From assembly GCF_030272615.1 (NCBI RefSeq), contig NC_081410.1, positions 509,761,442-509,825,441 on the forward strand: 64,000 nucleotides of DNA, read 5' to 3'. A program made the translations under genes and the position numbers. This document shows, piece after piece, positions 11,455-22,095 of the stretch. The notes under the pieces are model-generated. The model had not been told where the DNA came from. It saw only the letters and a list, made by a program, of their open reading frames with translations, and ran no database searches. This stretch comes from Cryptomeria japonica. Lineage: Eukaryota; Streptophyta; Pinopsida; Cupressales; Cupressaceae. Every line of letters starts with the position of its first letter. Position 1 is the first letter of the stretch.

Positions 11455-13402
11455 TGTTGGTTAATAGATTCATCTTTCTTAAATACCTTTCAAAAAGGAC
11501 TCCCAAATGCCCAAATTGAAAGACAAAAACAAGAACCAACAGTTGAGCCACTTGAAATGGTGAGTGCAAGTGCTCTCTGAATTTTGATATGAAGGTACAA
11601 CTCCCTTCGTTGGATAAAAATGTATATTTTCTGAATATGCCTTTAACTGGAAACCAATAATGACAACTAACATCTTCTCATAGCCATGACACAGATGTGA
11701 ATAGAAAATTTATAATGAAATGAATGAAGATAAGTAAAACATAGTTTAATTAACCACGCCCAAGAAAATACCCTTTCCAATAGATCAAAATGCTCTGGAC
11801 TCTGATCGAGTCTCTCTCATGCCTCAAAGGACAAGGGGGATTAGAATACCCAGACAAAGAGCTAACATCACATTTCTTTCCAACATACAAATTATTTCTT
11901 AAATCAAAGTTTTAGAATTAAATGCATACACAGTTTAATGTAATAGAAAAGGAAATCAAAGGTAATCACAAGAGAAACAAAGCTCATTGTAATCAAAAGA
12001 AAATATTGACAAATCCACAGATCAACAAAATATTCTTCATTCCGTCAATGCCAAAATGTGAGCTCACAGACTCAACTTTTCTGAAAAATAAAACTATGTA
12101 GTTTAGAAAATAATGTTGCCCCCACTTTTTTACAACAGAAAGATCAAAAAAAAGAAGCCAACTCTTTTCTTTCATTACATATATATAGCCTCTTGTTTGA
12201 AGAGACTTTCAATTATCAATAACTAATTCTTGAAAAAATTATTAATTAATCTTTTCTTTTATATTTTATCTTCTTCTCGACAACTCTATTTTGTAGCTTC
12301 AAATCTTCCATCTTAGAATTGTTTATAGACACGTACTCAGAGATTAATAACTTTTGAACTCAATAAGATTTTTCCAATCTCTCTAGTGAGGATTTAGGAA
12401 ACTAGTTTTTTGAAAACATATCCAAAATTCAGCATGATCCAATGGTTCAATTGATAGTTATGCCCCCCATACAAAGACTGATTTTTTTGTCTCAAAATAA
12501 AGACTCAAAAAATTTGTGGTTACAGGCTGTATTGAAAACTATAAACAATATACATGCCAATGTTATTGGATTCTTGAACTTGTTGAATTTTGAACCCACA
12601 CACTCTGAAACTTCATCTGATGAATCTCTAAACTCTAAATTAGAACCTCTGAAGTTGAACCTGTGAACCTGAACTTTGAATTTTGAGCCTTGAACCTTGA
12701 ACCTTGAACCTTGAACCTGTGAGGTTCAATCAGAAGGTTCAAAAACACAAATTGCACCCATAGTATGCTTCATTGATTGCTTTGTCTTTCCATTTTCTTG
12801 CACATTAAAACTATAAACCTTGAACCCTGAACACTCATAAAACTAAAGTTGTGATACAACCCACTCTAGTTGAACTCGAACTTTGAACTTGAACCCAAAC
12901 TTTGAGCTTTTTGAAAAGGTTCAATATTTCAAGTTCAATGATAATTGTTCCTTTGGGCTGCCATAGAAAAATCTGCATAACTTTTACTGAGGGTTCTGTT
13001 TCTTGTGAAATTTTAACTGTCGAATTAATAAGCTGGGTAGAGCATAACCCAAAAATCATATTTGCATATGAAACATAAGACTTGGGATTTAATTGTTTGG
13101 GCATATGGGTAACCCAAAAATAAAAGAATTAAAATCTCCCAGCCGACATTGAGTTTGGCCATAAAAACTGGTCATTTTGGTGAAAAGGAGGTTAAAATAA
13201 TCTTTACAAAAGGATTTTGTGTCATCTTTCACATAATTTTAAAAATAATGATTTCTTTGTGACTGACAAGTAGGGGATGTCCATGAGGGTCCTTCAATGT
13301 TTGAACAAAGGTGACCAACACTTTCAACATTAAAACATTAGCAATAGCTTTTTTTTAGCTGATTATGAGTGTTTAGCCACGAGCAAAAATATAGGGATAA
13401 CA
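11455..13402 (-). repeat. 5' LTR of I
   Basis: Same sequence as 7373-9312. The heptamer tract (about 12660-12718) is here cleaner, with four consecutive CCTTGAA units. It ends ATAGGGATAACA before the AATAT target duplicate. Confidence 0.9.
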
Positions 13403-13442
13403 AATATTTATTTAATTTAGTAGACAAATTTATGTGTCTACA
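13403..13442 (-). repeat. 3' LTR of H, outer fragment with the LTR start
   Basis: The minus strand starts TGTAGACACATAAATTTGTC right after the polypurine tract. The first bases match the start of the E LTR (TGTAGACACC). The rest of the LTR continues at 7372 downward. Confidence 0.75.
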
Positions 13443-13461
13443 TTTTCCCCTCTTTGAGACG
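13443..13461 (-). other. Polypurine tract of H
   Basis: The minus strand reads GTCTCAAAGAGGGGAAAA immediately before the LTR start TGTAGACAC. Element E has the near-identical GTCTCAAAGAGGGGCAAAA at the same place, which supports the boundary. Confidence 0.8.
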
Positions 13462-14418
13462 ATGTGGTTTATCGTGTCATTTCAAAGAAAGAAAGATAAG
13501 TATGAGAAATATGCCTTAGAAATGTTAATTTAGTGGGTGGTATGCCCCCTCAATAGATGGACCAAAAAATTTCAAAAAATCGGGCAATCTCTCAAAAAAG
13601 AGAAAGAAGTTGGGGGGAGGTAGAATAGAAGAAAATAGAAATAATGGTGAAAGAATGGGAGAAGATGGAGAGAATACGGAGAAAGGGCAAGCTAGTGAGT
13701 ACCCTTAGGTTATGCAAGAGATACAGTGCAAATGTAGTGTTTGTGCTTTTGTTTGATACTATACAATTGATCAAAACTAGTTGGACAATCTGGTGCAATT
13801 GGTGGAATTGTCCTGGTTGAGTAAAAGCGTAATAGTTGATGTCAGTTGTTTGCTTGGATAGGATAAAGTATGAGTAAGTGAATCAAATTGACCTATTAAA
13901 ACTCTGGAGCAAAATACTCGTTGAGACTTAGATGATTGATGTAATTGTCCATTTGGATTGTGTTTTATTGGTTGATCAATTGATAGTGTTTGTGTTGTAG
14001 GTTGTTTTTGGCGTTTGTTGGACTTGGCATACCTATTGAGACTAGGCCATTGATGTAAATGCCTGTTGTAGTCTAGGATTTCCATAATTGACTACCTTTT
14101 GGGACCCAAAGATACTTGATCAAAAATTATCTATTGATAGTCTAGGTGTGCATGAGTTGATGTACCTATGTAGATATAGTAACTTGCTTTGCTTATAGGA
14201 TCACCTAGATAACATAGGTTACGCAGCCCCTCCTGTTAGAGATAGATGGTGATGAACATGGCTTGATTGGGTTGATGGGACATGATGTAGGGTATGTTAT
14301 GCTGATGATCAAGTTGGGGAGGGTGAGGGGGGGATTTAGTGTTAGATAGAAGGTATGGAGGACCTAGGAACCATTCCTGTGGAAGACGATCAACAAATAG
14401 AATATCCATTGTCATTAC
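13462..14418 (-). other. Noncoding 3' tail of H (part 1)
   Basis: No conserved protein. Degenerate direct repeats are visible, e.g. GTTGAGACTTAGATGATTGATGT near 13920 against ATTGAGACTAGGCCATTGATGT near 14034. The open frame at 13777-14085 has no recognisable domain. The tail continues at 22096 after element C. Confidence 0.55.
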
Positions 14419-15520
14419 TGATGAATAATAAGAGGGGGGGTGAATTAGTATGCCAAAAATCTTTGCACTTAAACACTTTACAAGACTAATAGTAAACCAG
14501 TAAAATAGTTTAACAGACAAACTGGTTAACAAACATGCAAACCAAATAGCTAATAATGCAATCACCCACAAAAGCACAAACACCATAACACAAGATGTTT
14601 TGACATGGAAACCCAAATGGGAAAAACCATGGTGAGATGGAACTCACAAGTAACTATCTGTAGAATAGGAACCAGACCGGTTAAGGTCTTACAATGTTCT
14701 TTACCAGAACAGATCCTGTTAGGAATCTCAATCTCTATTAGGAGATAAGTCCGATTAAAGACTACCTTGCTAGAGGATTTTAGATCCATAGATGTGAACC
14801 ACCTTGTTAGAGGATTTAGAAAAGGCTTTTGGGCCTACCCAGTTAAGGGCTATAGACTTGTCAAAGATGTGAGTAATCAACAAGTGTTTGATCTAGCTAA
14901 TAGCACAGACTGCTCGGTTAGATCCTTGATAGCTTGTTCCTAATGAATTCTAGCATTACTTCAGTCTTCTACACATTCATACTCTCTAACTCCTCAACCA
15001 CCTTAAACCCTAGCAATAGTATCAACGATAGCAACAACCTAAAACCCTAGACATGATGTCCTTATAAAGGAATCTGATTTCATGTTGGTCCAATAGGATT
15101 ACATTACAATTTCCTAGGTTCAATGAACCTGGACATACTTGGTACCATGACACAAAAAGCACTGTTAATGTGTCGACACTGTCAAAAAATTAGTGGATGG
15201 TAACTCATCAAAAAATGCCGGTTGGTAACTCATCACAGAGTATTACCAATTCATACAAAATGTCAGTTGTCGGTTCAACAAAATTGAAGACTGGTAAAAA
15301 TGCGTTATGCTGCTTTAATCCCTCATACCACTTGGGGTCAACATGCTGCTTCAGACCGGGAAACACTTTCTGCAAAACATCAATAGTCCAAAGACTACAA
15401 TACAACATGTCGATTGGAACAAATACCGGTTGTACTCAAACTCATACATATAAAGAGGATCTCAATGCAAGTGTGTGTCCATCAATGATAGTCACAACAT
15501 AAACATCAAAAATGCCAACA
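14419..15520 (-). repeat. 3' LTR of C (1102 bp)
   Basis: From TGATGAATAATAAGAGG to AATGCCAACA. It matches 20977-22095 with scattered substitutions. Plus-strand open frames inside it (15197-15502) also occur in the other LTR and are not genes. Confidence 0.92.
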
Positions 15521-15533
15521 ATCTCCCCCTTTG
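15521..15533 (-). other. Polypurine tract of C
   Basis: The minus strand reads CAAAGGGGGAGAT directly before the LTR start TGTTGGCATT, and is preceded by CATCAATGC. The same block occurs in A, D and F. Confidence 0.85.
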
Positions 15534-15895
15534 GCATTGATGGCAACACTTAGGAAAATAAAATTTTGACATCTAAGTGTTTTGCAACAAAATCATGTCA
15601 TTTGCAAAATTGCTCCCCCTAAGCATATACACTATCCCTTTGACAATACAATATATAGCAATTTTGCATATAGAGCATAAACATTGAGATATTCAGAGCA
15701 TATAATCAAAATTTTGATTACATTACCAGATACTTCTCCCAAATAGAATTCTTCTCCCCCTTTGCCAACAATGACAAAGTACAGCTGAAACACCCCTGTT
15801 TTCATTTGATATTAAAATAATAAAATTTTATGACAACAAGGAATGATACTTGTCAAAAATAGATTTAAAGTCCTACAAGAATTATTTCATCGACA
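15534..15895 (-). other. 3' untranslated region of C
   Basis: AT-rich sequence between the ORF2 end and the polypurine tract. No protein or other structure seen. Confidence 0.5.
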
Positions 15896-18800
15896 AAGAC
15901 TAGGACTCAAGTAGGGAGGTAGCTAGTTCTTGCTCTGTCTGCATCTGGGAGACCTGTTCTTCCATGGCATCAATTGTGCTCATCTCCAGTGTAACTATTA
16001 AGGCATCCAGGTTTAGATAGCACTTCTGAAGAATTTATAATCATGGGAGTAGAACTAGTTATAGCTCCTGCAAATCTCTAGACCGAGTGCTGATCTCTTG
16101 CTCCATTTTTGCTGACTGGATGTGAAACCGGTGAACGGTTTGCTCATAAGTTGTAAAGGAATCATAAGGTGGCTTGAATGTGCTCATGTAGGACTGCAAG
16201 TCCGTTTGAAGCTTTTTCTCCTGAGATAGCACATCATCATAGAACATATGGGGTTGGCAGATCTTGCTGAGTAGCAGATTCCCCTCATCCAGAGCATCCC
16301 TTATATCCTTTCGTTCTTTCTTCAGTTAAGACCGGAGCTCATTCAACTTCTTCACCAAAGCTATATTAAGAGCTTTTTCATGCTCCTTCTTGACATTTGC
16401 CTCTGCTGCCTCTTCTAGGCTTTGCACCTGATCATCCACTACTGTGCATAGGAGCTTAAGTCTAGCTAGTGATGAATCAGTGTTGGGAAGATCTGTACCT
16501 AGTATCAAACCGGTAAGAGTTTCCACAATAGCTTGAGTTACATCCTACTCCTTCTTCCTTCGAATAATTTCAAGGCACTCTTGAGCAACCTTGATGCTCC
16601 ACATTAGCTCTATTTCACTTGTAGACTGGAGATCAATGGGACTGGTGAGATCAAATGGTTTAGCTTGACTCCCGGTTGCCTTCGAAGTCTCCATCTGGGT
16701 GCTCTTCTCTGCTTCTCCTGCCTTGTCCTCTTCTACTTTCTTCTTCTCCACTTCTCTCCTCTTCTCCGCTTCCTTATCCTTCTCTTCCTTCTTCTTCCTC
16801 TCTGCTTCCTTCTTCTTCTCCTATTCCTTATCTTCCTCTTCCTTCTTCTTCCTCTCTGCTTCCTTCTTCTTCTCCTGTTCCTTATCTTCCTCTTCCTTCT
16901 TCTTCCTCTCTGCTTCCTTCTTCTTCTCCTGTTCCTTATCTTCCTCTTCCTTCTTCTTCCTCTCTGCTTCTGTCCTCTTCTCCTCTTCCTTGTCTTACTC
17001 TTCTTTCTTTTTCTTTTCATCTTCTTTCTTCTTTTTCTCTTCTTCATCCTTCTTCTTCTTCTTCTCCTCTTCATCTTTTTTCCTTTTCTCTTCTTCATCC
17101 TTTTTCTTCCTCGCTTCTTCATCCTTTTTCCGTTTCTCTTCTTCATCCTTTTTCCACTTCTCTTCTTCATCCTTTTTCCTCTGTTCGGTCTCTTCCTTTG
17201 TCACTTCCTGTCTATCCTCAGCTTGCTTATCAACCTGTTTAGCCTGTTGCTCTTGTCTTGTTGCCTCAGATGATGTTTCTTGAGTAACATCCTCTATGTC
17301 CAGAGCATCGACATCAGTGGTGTCGATCGGTTCAACAATCGGATTTCCTTCATCATCAAATACTTCATCCAATTTGGATATAACCGGTTCAGTTTCAGCT
17401 TGCCGGTTGGCTTGACGCACTTTGTGAGACTGGACATCGGTTCTCATATACAGATGAGTGTCTTTTTCGACATCATCAACTCTACCTTCTAACAGCTAGA
17501 GTCTTCTTTTTCTAGTGAAGAAGAGTCCTTTATTTTGGTCAATAACATCAAATAATTCAGAATTTGACAGGTCGAGAAAGTATTGTGCAAAAAATTTCTC
17601 CCTAATTTCCTGTTCCTTTTCTATGGAAATGCACTATATATTACCTAATGACATTTATAAAGAATCTAGTGTCTGAGGGTGATTAGTCATTAACACATAA
17701 ATACTGAATTATTTCCTTTTCAACCGCTTCCTTTTCATCATCATTAAAGTCATCAAAATACTCAATTAAGTCATGTAGCACTTTTCTCCTAATATTCTTT
17801 ATTATTCTTTGACAATGTGTCAAAGGTTTATAGGAAGAGATATATATATTTACTGGTGCAGATGATGTCGGTTCATTCTTTGTCTTCCTCTTTGCTTGAT
17901 GTGTTTTATTTGGCTTTTCCTCAGACATAGTTTCTTTTGAGTTTGGAGAGGTATTCCTTGTATTCCTCTTTCTCTCAAACACTTTAGCTAGTGCTGCTTC
18001 CAGTTTCTTCTTGGCTGGTGATCGCTTGGTCACTTTTGGAGTTGCAGTAGTAACCAGTGTTGATGTTGCAGGCACTACCTTTGCCTTCTTCACTGCTGGT
18101 TATTTTCCTTTCTTTGCTGGTGGTTCCTCAACTGGTGTTATCCTCTCTAGGTAGGTGTCGGTTCTCTTTACCTTAAGATCAAGTGGTGAGGCAATAAGGG
18201 TAGAGGCATACCCTTCCAGCATATTGTACATCACCTCATAGCCCATTGGCTCCACTTCTTCCTATCTAGGCTCAACAGCCTCCATTATGCATTTATCTAC
18301 TTGGATGGTGAAGCAGATATCGTCTTCATATTTCTTGACGATGTCACCTGATATCCTCATTCTTTGGCTCATTTTCCTTCTAAACTCATCAAAATACTTG
18401 TTCAGAATATCAAGGTAACCAGTTCAAATTGCTTCAATGCTTTGCTTGATTTTATTGGTCACTGGTTGATCAGCAGACCACTGGGCTCATTTTCCTTCTA
18501 AACTCATCAAGTGCATTATCCAGTTTGATCAACTTCAGATTCAATAGGAGTTGTCTCTGCATACCGGTGCACAGATCAAATGATGCATCCTCCTTTATCA
18601 TCCGATAAGCGGCATTTACCACTGCAGCAGATACAGAGTTAATTTTGCTAGCTGAGAATGTCCGGTATCTAATCACCATACATGCATACTTCACGAGATC
18701 ATCCTTGATAGAATTGACTATCATGCCACATGAGTCGCTCACTAAACCGGTGAGCTTGGACATTTCAGTTTTGCTTACCGTCCTTAGGGCTAGCACTTCC

Positions 18801-19197
18801 CTTGTGTTGTAGAATCTGGTGACTGCATGAATTGCCTGCGGCGTGATATCATGTGTTCTCTCCAGGTACATCTTATCACCATGGACTCTCTCAGAATGAT
18901 CCTTATATGATCCTCTGTGAAATCCTCCAAGAAGTAAACAACATTGTGGAGCTTCTTCTTCTCCAAAATATTAAACTCCGGTTTGATCTTCTTATCCTTG
19001 CCACAAAATAAACCTAACTGGGAGTGGATAGCTAGAGACCCTAGGTCTTCAATCTTGTAATCTATGTAGTAAAAAATTCACTCTTCTATTATCACACTAG
19101 CCGAAACTTGTGATAGGGCATTATACATGGACTTTCGTTGAATAAAACTTGCAGACTCGACAGATGCACTAGAACTGGTATGAGATGCGGAAGCCAT
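15896..19197 (-). pseudogene. ORF2 of C: large coiled-coil protein of unknown function
   Basis: Starts at the ATG 19197-19195 (MASASHTSSSASVES) and can be followed for about 1000 codons through several stops and frameshifts. Parts in order: Ser-rich N-terminus; a conserved domain at 18470-18871 (VNSIKDDLVKYACMVI, NSVSAAVVNAAYRMIK, DLCTGMQRQLLLNLK); basic patches like nuclear signals at 17900-18090 (KRSPAKKKLE, QAKRKTKNE); an acidic stretch; a long Lys/Glu array (16740-17175); and a C-terminal helical region (VVDDQVQSLEEAAEANVKKE). The domain and the C-terminus both align with the element F ORF2. No enzyme motif is visible. It might be a structural or targeting factor of a non-autonomous element; it is not a pol remnant. 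Confidence 0.65.
16740..17175 (-). repeat. In-frame Lys/Glu coding repeat inside ORF2 of C
   Basis: Two adjacent arrays. At about 16750-16995 a 54-bp unit (18 codons, KEAERKKKEEED-like) occurs about four times; copies of TCTGCT lie at 16801, 16855, 16909 and 16963. At about 17040-17175 a 24-30-bp unit (KKDEEEKRK-like) repeats. Periods are multiples of three, so the expansion kept the frame. The product would be a charged helix or coiled coil. Confidence 0.8.
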
Positions 19198-19640
19198 GAT
19201 AGAAATTTTAAGCACTCAAGAAATACCTTTTCAAACATGTGAAATTAGGGCTTGCCGATTCTCCTTCACTTCACACTCCATCGGTTGCTGAATCACCACT
19301 TTGTGTTCTCCACTTGACCATTTCTAGTTTGACTTTGAATCTCCTTCGCGGTTTCTCAATTTCTCAAAATCTCAACTCAAATCACCTTTTCATCGCTCTA
19401 CTCTTTGGAAAAATTTTCTTTGCTCAAAAACTGATAGTGAGAAATGATTTGAAAAATGTTTTTAAGCATATTCCTCACCTACCGTCATTAATGCTCCTCC
19501 ATTAGGGCGTAAACCCTAATTTGCCATTTTACCATTTTTGGTCTTCTACCAAACAATAGGTATAACACATATTGGTTAAGGTCTTTTACTGGTGTAAACC
19601 GGGGGTTTGAAACATTTTGCCATTTTCTCCCCCTAAGCTT
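19198..19640 (-). other. Spacer between ORF1 and ORF2 of C
   Basis: About 440 bp with no conserved protein. It contains AAACCCTAATT and AT-rich stretches. A similar spacer with TAAACCCTAATCC separates the ORFs of F at 63660-63720. Confidence 0.5.
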
Positions 19641-20927
19641 TTTTGAAGCTTAGTTTGTCGGTTCTGTTATTTCCACACTAGGTGCAGAAACTGGTTCCTC
19701 TTGTAACATCACTGGTTTTTCCTTCTAGATTTTGTTCATGTCCGCTTGAACAGTGTCAACATCAATGTTTCCTTCCGGAGTGACCGGTATATCATTAGAT
19801 ATGCTCTTTCTTGATCTACAGAATCTGGCAATGTGACCCAGTTTGTTGCAGTGATAGCAGACCAATCTAGGTGCTCTCCAAGGTCCATTGTTCATGTTTC
19901 CAGTCTTCCTTCTGCATGTCATAGCAGTGTGACCATGACCATGATAGACCTTATAGTTTTCTCTCCATCTGGTTGCTGCTTGATAGCCACCGCTTCTTGG
20001 TTGATGATTGAAGGTATTAAACCGGTTGTGATTCTGGTTCACAAAAGGTTCAGGACCAACTCCTTGGGTCCTCTGAGGATATCTTCTAGTGTTATTCATA
20101 ACAGACCTACATTCAGATGCTCTATGCCCATACTTGTTGCATGCATAATAGTTACCATCATATCAATAGGATCTAGGCTTATCATTTAGGAAATAGGGAA
20201 AATTGTTGTAAGCCTTACTCCTACACACATTTGCAGTATGTCCTTCTTTAAGACAGTTGAAACAAATAGGTTTAAACTTTTTCTTACCTTTATCCTTTGA
20301 TGCTAGTTGTTTCTTTGATGCTCCAGCATTTGTACCAGAGGTCTCACCTTCCTCATGATGGGAATAACCAAGTCCATTGGTATTCTTGACCGGTTTGGTA
20401 GATTCAAGCTTTTTCTCTAGCTTGACAGTACTCTTGTTGAATTTAGCAAGTATTTCCTTTGACTCAGAAAGTTCTTTGGAAATAGCAACATTTGTTTCCA
20501 ATAGGTTTTCATTCTCAGAGATGGCAATGTTTAGTTCTCCTTACATGTCTTCCTTTTCAACTTTGCTTGCATGGAGTTGAGCATTTAGGGCACTGACCTC
20601 TTGTTTCAGCTTGGAGATCTCATGATATCTTTCTTTCACTAGATCTTCAGCTTTCCTCCAATTCTCAAGTTCTTGACACATCCGGATAGTCAGTTCTTCC
20701 AACTCCTTTCTCAGGTTGGAATTTGATTCATTCAACTTATTTACTTCTACAATTATGGATTCCATGTTTGCTTCATCTAAAGAACTATTTTCAGATAGCT
20801 CCATCAGCTTTTCTGCATGTTCTCTCCTTTTTGTTTGAGATGCCTTGTATTTGACCATAAGATCATCATAGGCTTGCTCAGACTGAGTGAGTCGGTGGGT
20901 AAGTTCCCTCAAAGTGTATTCCCCCAT
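19640..20927 (-). pseudogene. ORF1 of C: coiled coil plus three CCHC knuckles, Gag-like
   Basis: The first ATG is at 20927-20925 (MGEYTLRELTHRL), only about 35 bp from the primer site. The upstream in-frame TTG at 20939 is less likely. Residues 1-200 are helical heptad-rich sequence (ELTIRMCQELENWRKAEDLV). Three nucleic-acid-binding knuckles follow: CFNCLKEGHTANVC (about 20225-20266, intact), YACNKYGHRASEC (about 20113-20155, first Cys replaced by Tyr) and CYHCNKLGHIARFC (about 19818-19861, intact). The UBN2 gag core of copia elements is not seen. Stops after EKEDM and after KPRSY break the frame. By knuckles and position it is likely a nucleocapsid-like protein that could package the element RNA. 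Confidence 0.75.
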
Positions 20928-20962
20928 ATCTCTTTCCAAGTGGTTAAAATTATAAAAAGGTT

Positions 20963-20976
20963 GGCTCTAATACTAA
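20963..20976 (-). other. Primer binding site of C
   Basis: After the LTR end TTCATCCA the minus strand reads TTAGTATTAGAGCC, two bases from the initiator-Met complement TTGGTATCAGAGCC. Confidence 0.8.
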
Positions 20977-22095
20977 TGGATGAATACTAAGAGGGGGAGG
21001 TAAATTAGTATGCCAAAAATCTTTGCACTTAAACACTTTGCAAGACTAATAGTGAACCGGTAAAATAGTTTAACAGACAAACCGGTTAAAAAACATGCAA
21101 ACCAAATAGCTAATAATGCATTCACCCATAGAAGCACAAACACCATAACACAAGATGTTTTGACGTGGAAACCCAAATGGGAAAAACCACGGTGAGATGG
21201 AACTCACAAGTAACTATCTGCAGAATAGGAACTAGACCGATTAAGGCCAGACTGGTTAAGGTCTTACAATGTTCTTTACCAGAACAGATCCTGTTAGGAA
21301 TCGCAATCTCTGTTAGGACATAAGTCCGATTAAAGACTACCTTGCTAGAGGATTTTAGATTTACAGATGTGAACCACCTTGTTAGAGGATTTACAAAAAT
21401 CTTTTGGGCCTACCCGGTTAAGGGCTATAGACTTGTCAAAGATGTGAGTAATCATCAAGTGTTTGATCTAGCTAATAGCATAGACTGCTCAGTTAGATCC
21501 TTGATAGCTCATTCCTAATGCATTCCAGCATTACTTCAGTCTTCTACACATTCATACTCTCTTACTCCTCAACCACCTTAAACCCTAGCAACAATATCAA
21601 CGATAGGAACAACCTAAAACCCTAGACATGATGTCCTTATAAAGGAATCTAATTTCATGTTGGTCCAATAGGATTACATTACAATTTCCTAGGTTCAATG
21701 AACTTGGACATACTTGGTACCATGACACAAAAAGCACCATTAATGTGTCAGCACCATCAAACAATTGGTGGATGGTAACTCATCACAAAATGCTCGTTGG
21801 TAACTCATCACAGAGTATTACTAGTTTATACAAAATGCCAGTTGCCGGTTCAACAAAAGTGAAGACTGGTAAAAATGTGTTATGCCACTTTAATCCCTCG
21901 TACCACTTGGGGTCAACATGCCGCTTCAGACCGGGAAACACATTCTGCAAAACATCAATAGTCTAAAGACTACAATATAACATGCTAGTTGGAACAAATA
22001 CCGGTTGTGCTCAAACTCATACATATAAAGAGGATCTCAATGCAAGTGTGTGTTCATCAATGACAATCACAACATAAACATAAAAAATGCCAACA
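20977..22095 (-). repeat. 5' LTR of C (1119 bp)
   Basis: From TGGATGAATACTAAG to AATGCCAACA, paired with 14419-15520. A small insertion near 21241-21253 (repeat of GACCGATTAAGGCCAGACTGGTTAAGG type) accounts for part of the length difference. Confidence 0.92.
21636..21641 (-). promoter_or_regulatory. TATA-like box in the 5' LTR of C
   Basis: The minus strand reads CCTTTATAAGGAC, upstream of the shared CCATGGTTTTTCCC block in sense direction. Confidence 0.35.

Larger units (their letters stand above)
7373..13402 (-). mobile_element. Pol-less gypsy-like LTR element I (6030 bp) in the H LTR
   Basis: Two long LTRs (1940 and 1948 bp) flank a 2142-bp interior. A perfect AATAT duplication (7368-7372 and 13403-13407) marks the insertion into the H LTR. 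The primer site abuts the right LTR, so sense is minus. The interior has a Ty3/gypsy Gag domain and a second ORF with a hydrophobic segment, but no protease, reverse transcriptase, RNase H or integrase. There is not enough room for them, so it is non-autonomous by structure and not just by decay. The polypurine tract next to 9312 is weak (rc of TTGGCTCTAATTGGGGACC). Confidence 0.88.
14419..22095 (-). mobile_element. Pol-less copia-type LTR element C (7677 bp) with two ORFs
   Basis: A complete element with LTRs of 1102 and 1119 bp and a perfect ATTAC duplication at 14414-14418 and 22096-22100. A Met-type primer site lies next to the right LTR and a polypurine tract AGGGGGAGAT next to the left one. 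The interior (15521-20976) codes for ORF1 (coiled coil plus zinc knuckles) and a large ORF2; no PR, INT, RT or RNase H motif is present in any frame. LTR blocks (CCATGGTTTTTCCC, G run, CATTGATG) are those of the copia elements A, B and D, so C probably borrows copia enzymes. Element F is a related copy. Confidence 0.88.

Noticed and set aside
12660-12718. Possible interstitial telomere repeat
   Set aside because: The 7-bp unit is TTGAACC, not TTTAGGG, and it lies inside both LTRs of element I.
15197-15502. Plus-strand open frame of 101 codons, with a counterpart at 21745-21966
   Set aside because: It lies in the two LTRs of C, antisense, with different lengths in each copy.
16665-17283. Three overlapping plus-strand open frames rich in Leu, Phe and Ser
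   Set aside because: They are the antisense of the Lys/Glu coding repeat in ORF2 of C. Purine-rich sense codons give stop-free antisense frames; the minus-strand reading has the flanking ORF2 context.
20541-20939. Start of ORF1 of C at 20939
   Set aside because: That codon is TTG. The first ATG in frame is at 20927-20925, which was used instead. Similar non-ATG starts at 11306 and 57446 were also not accepted.
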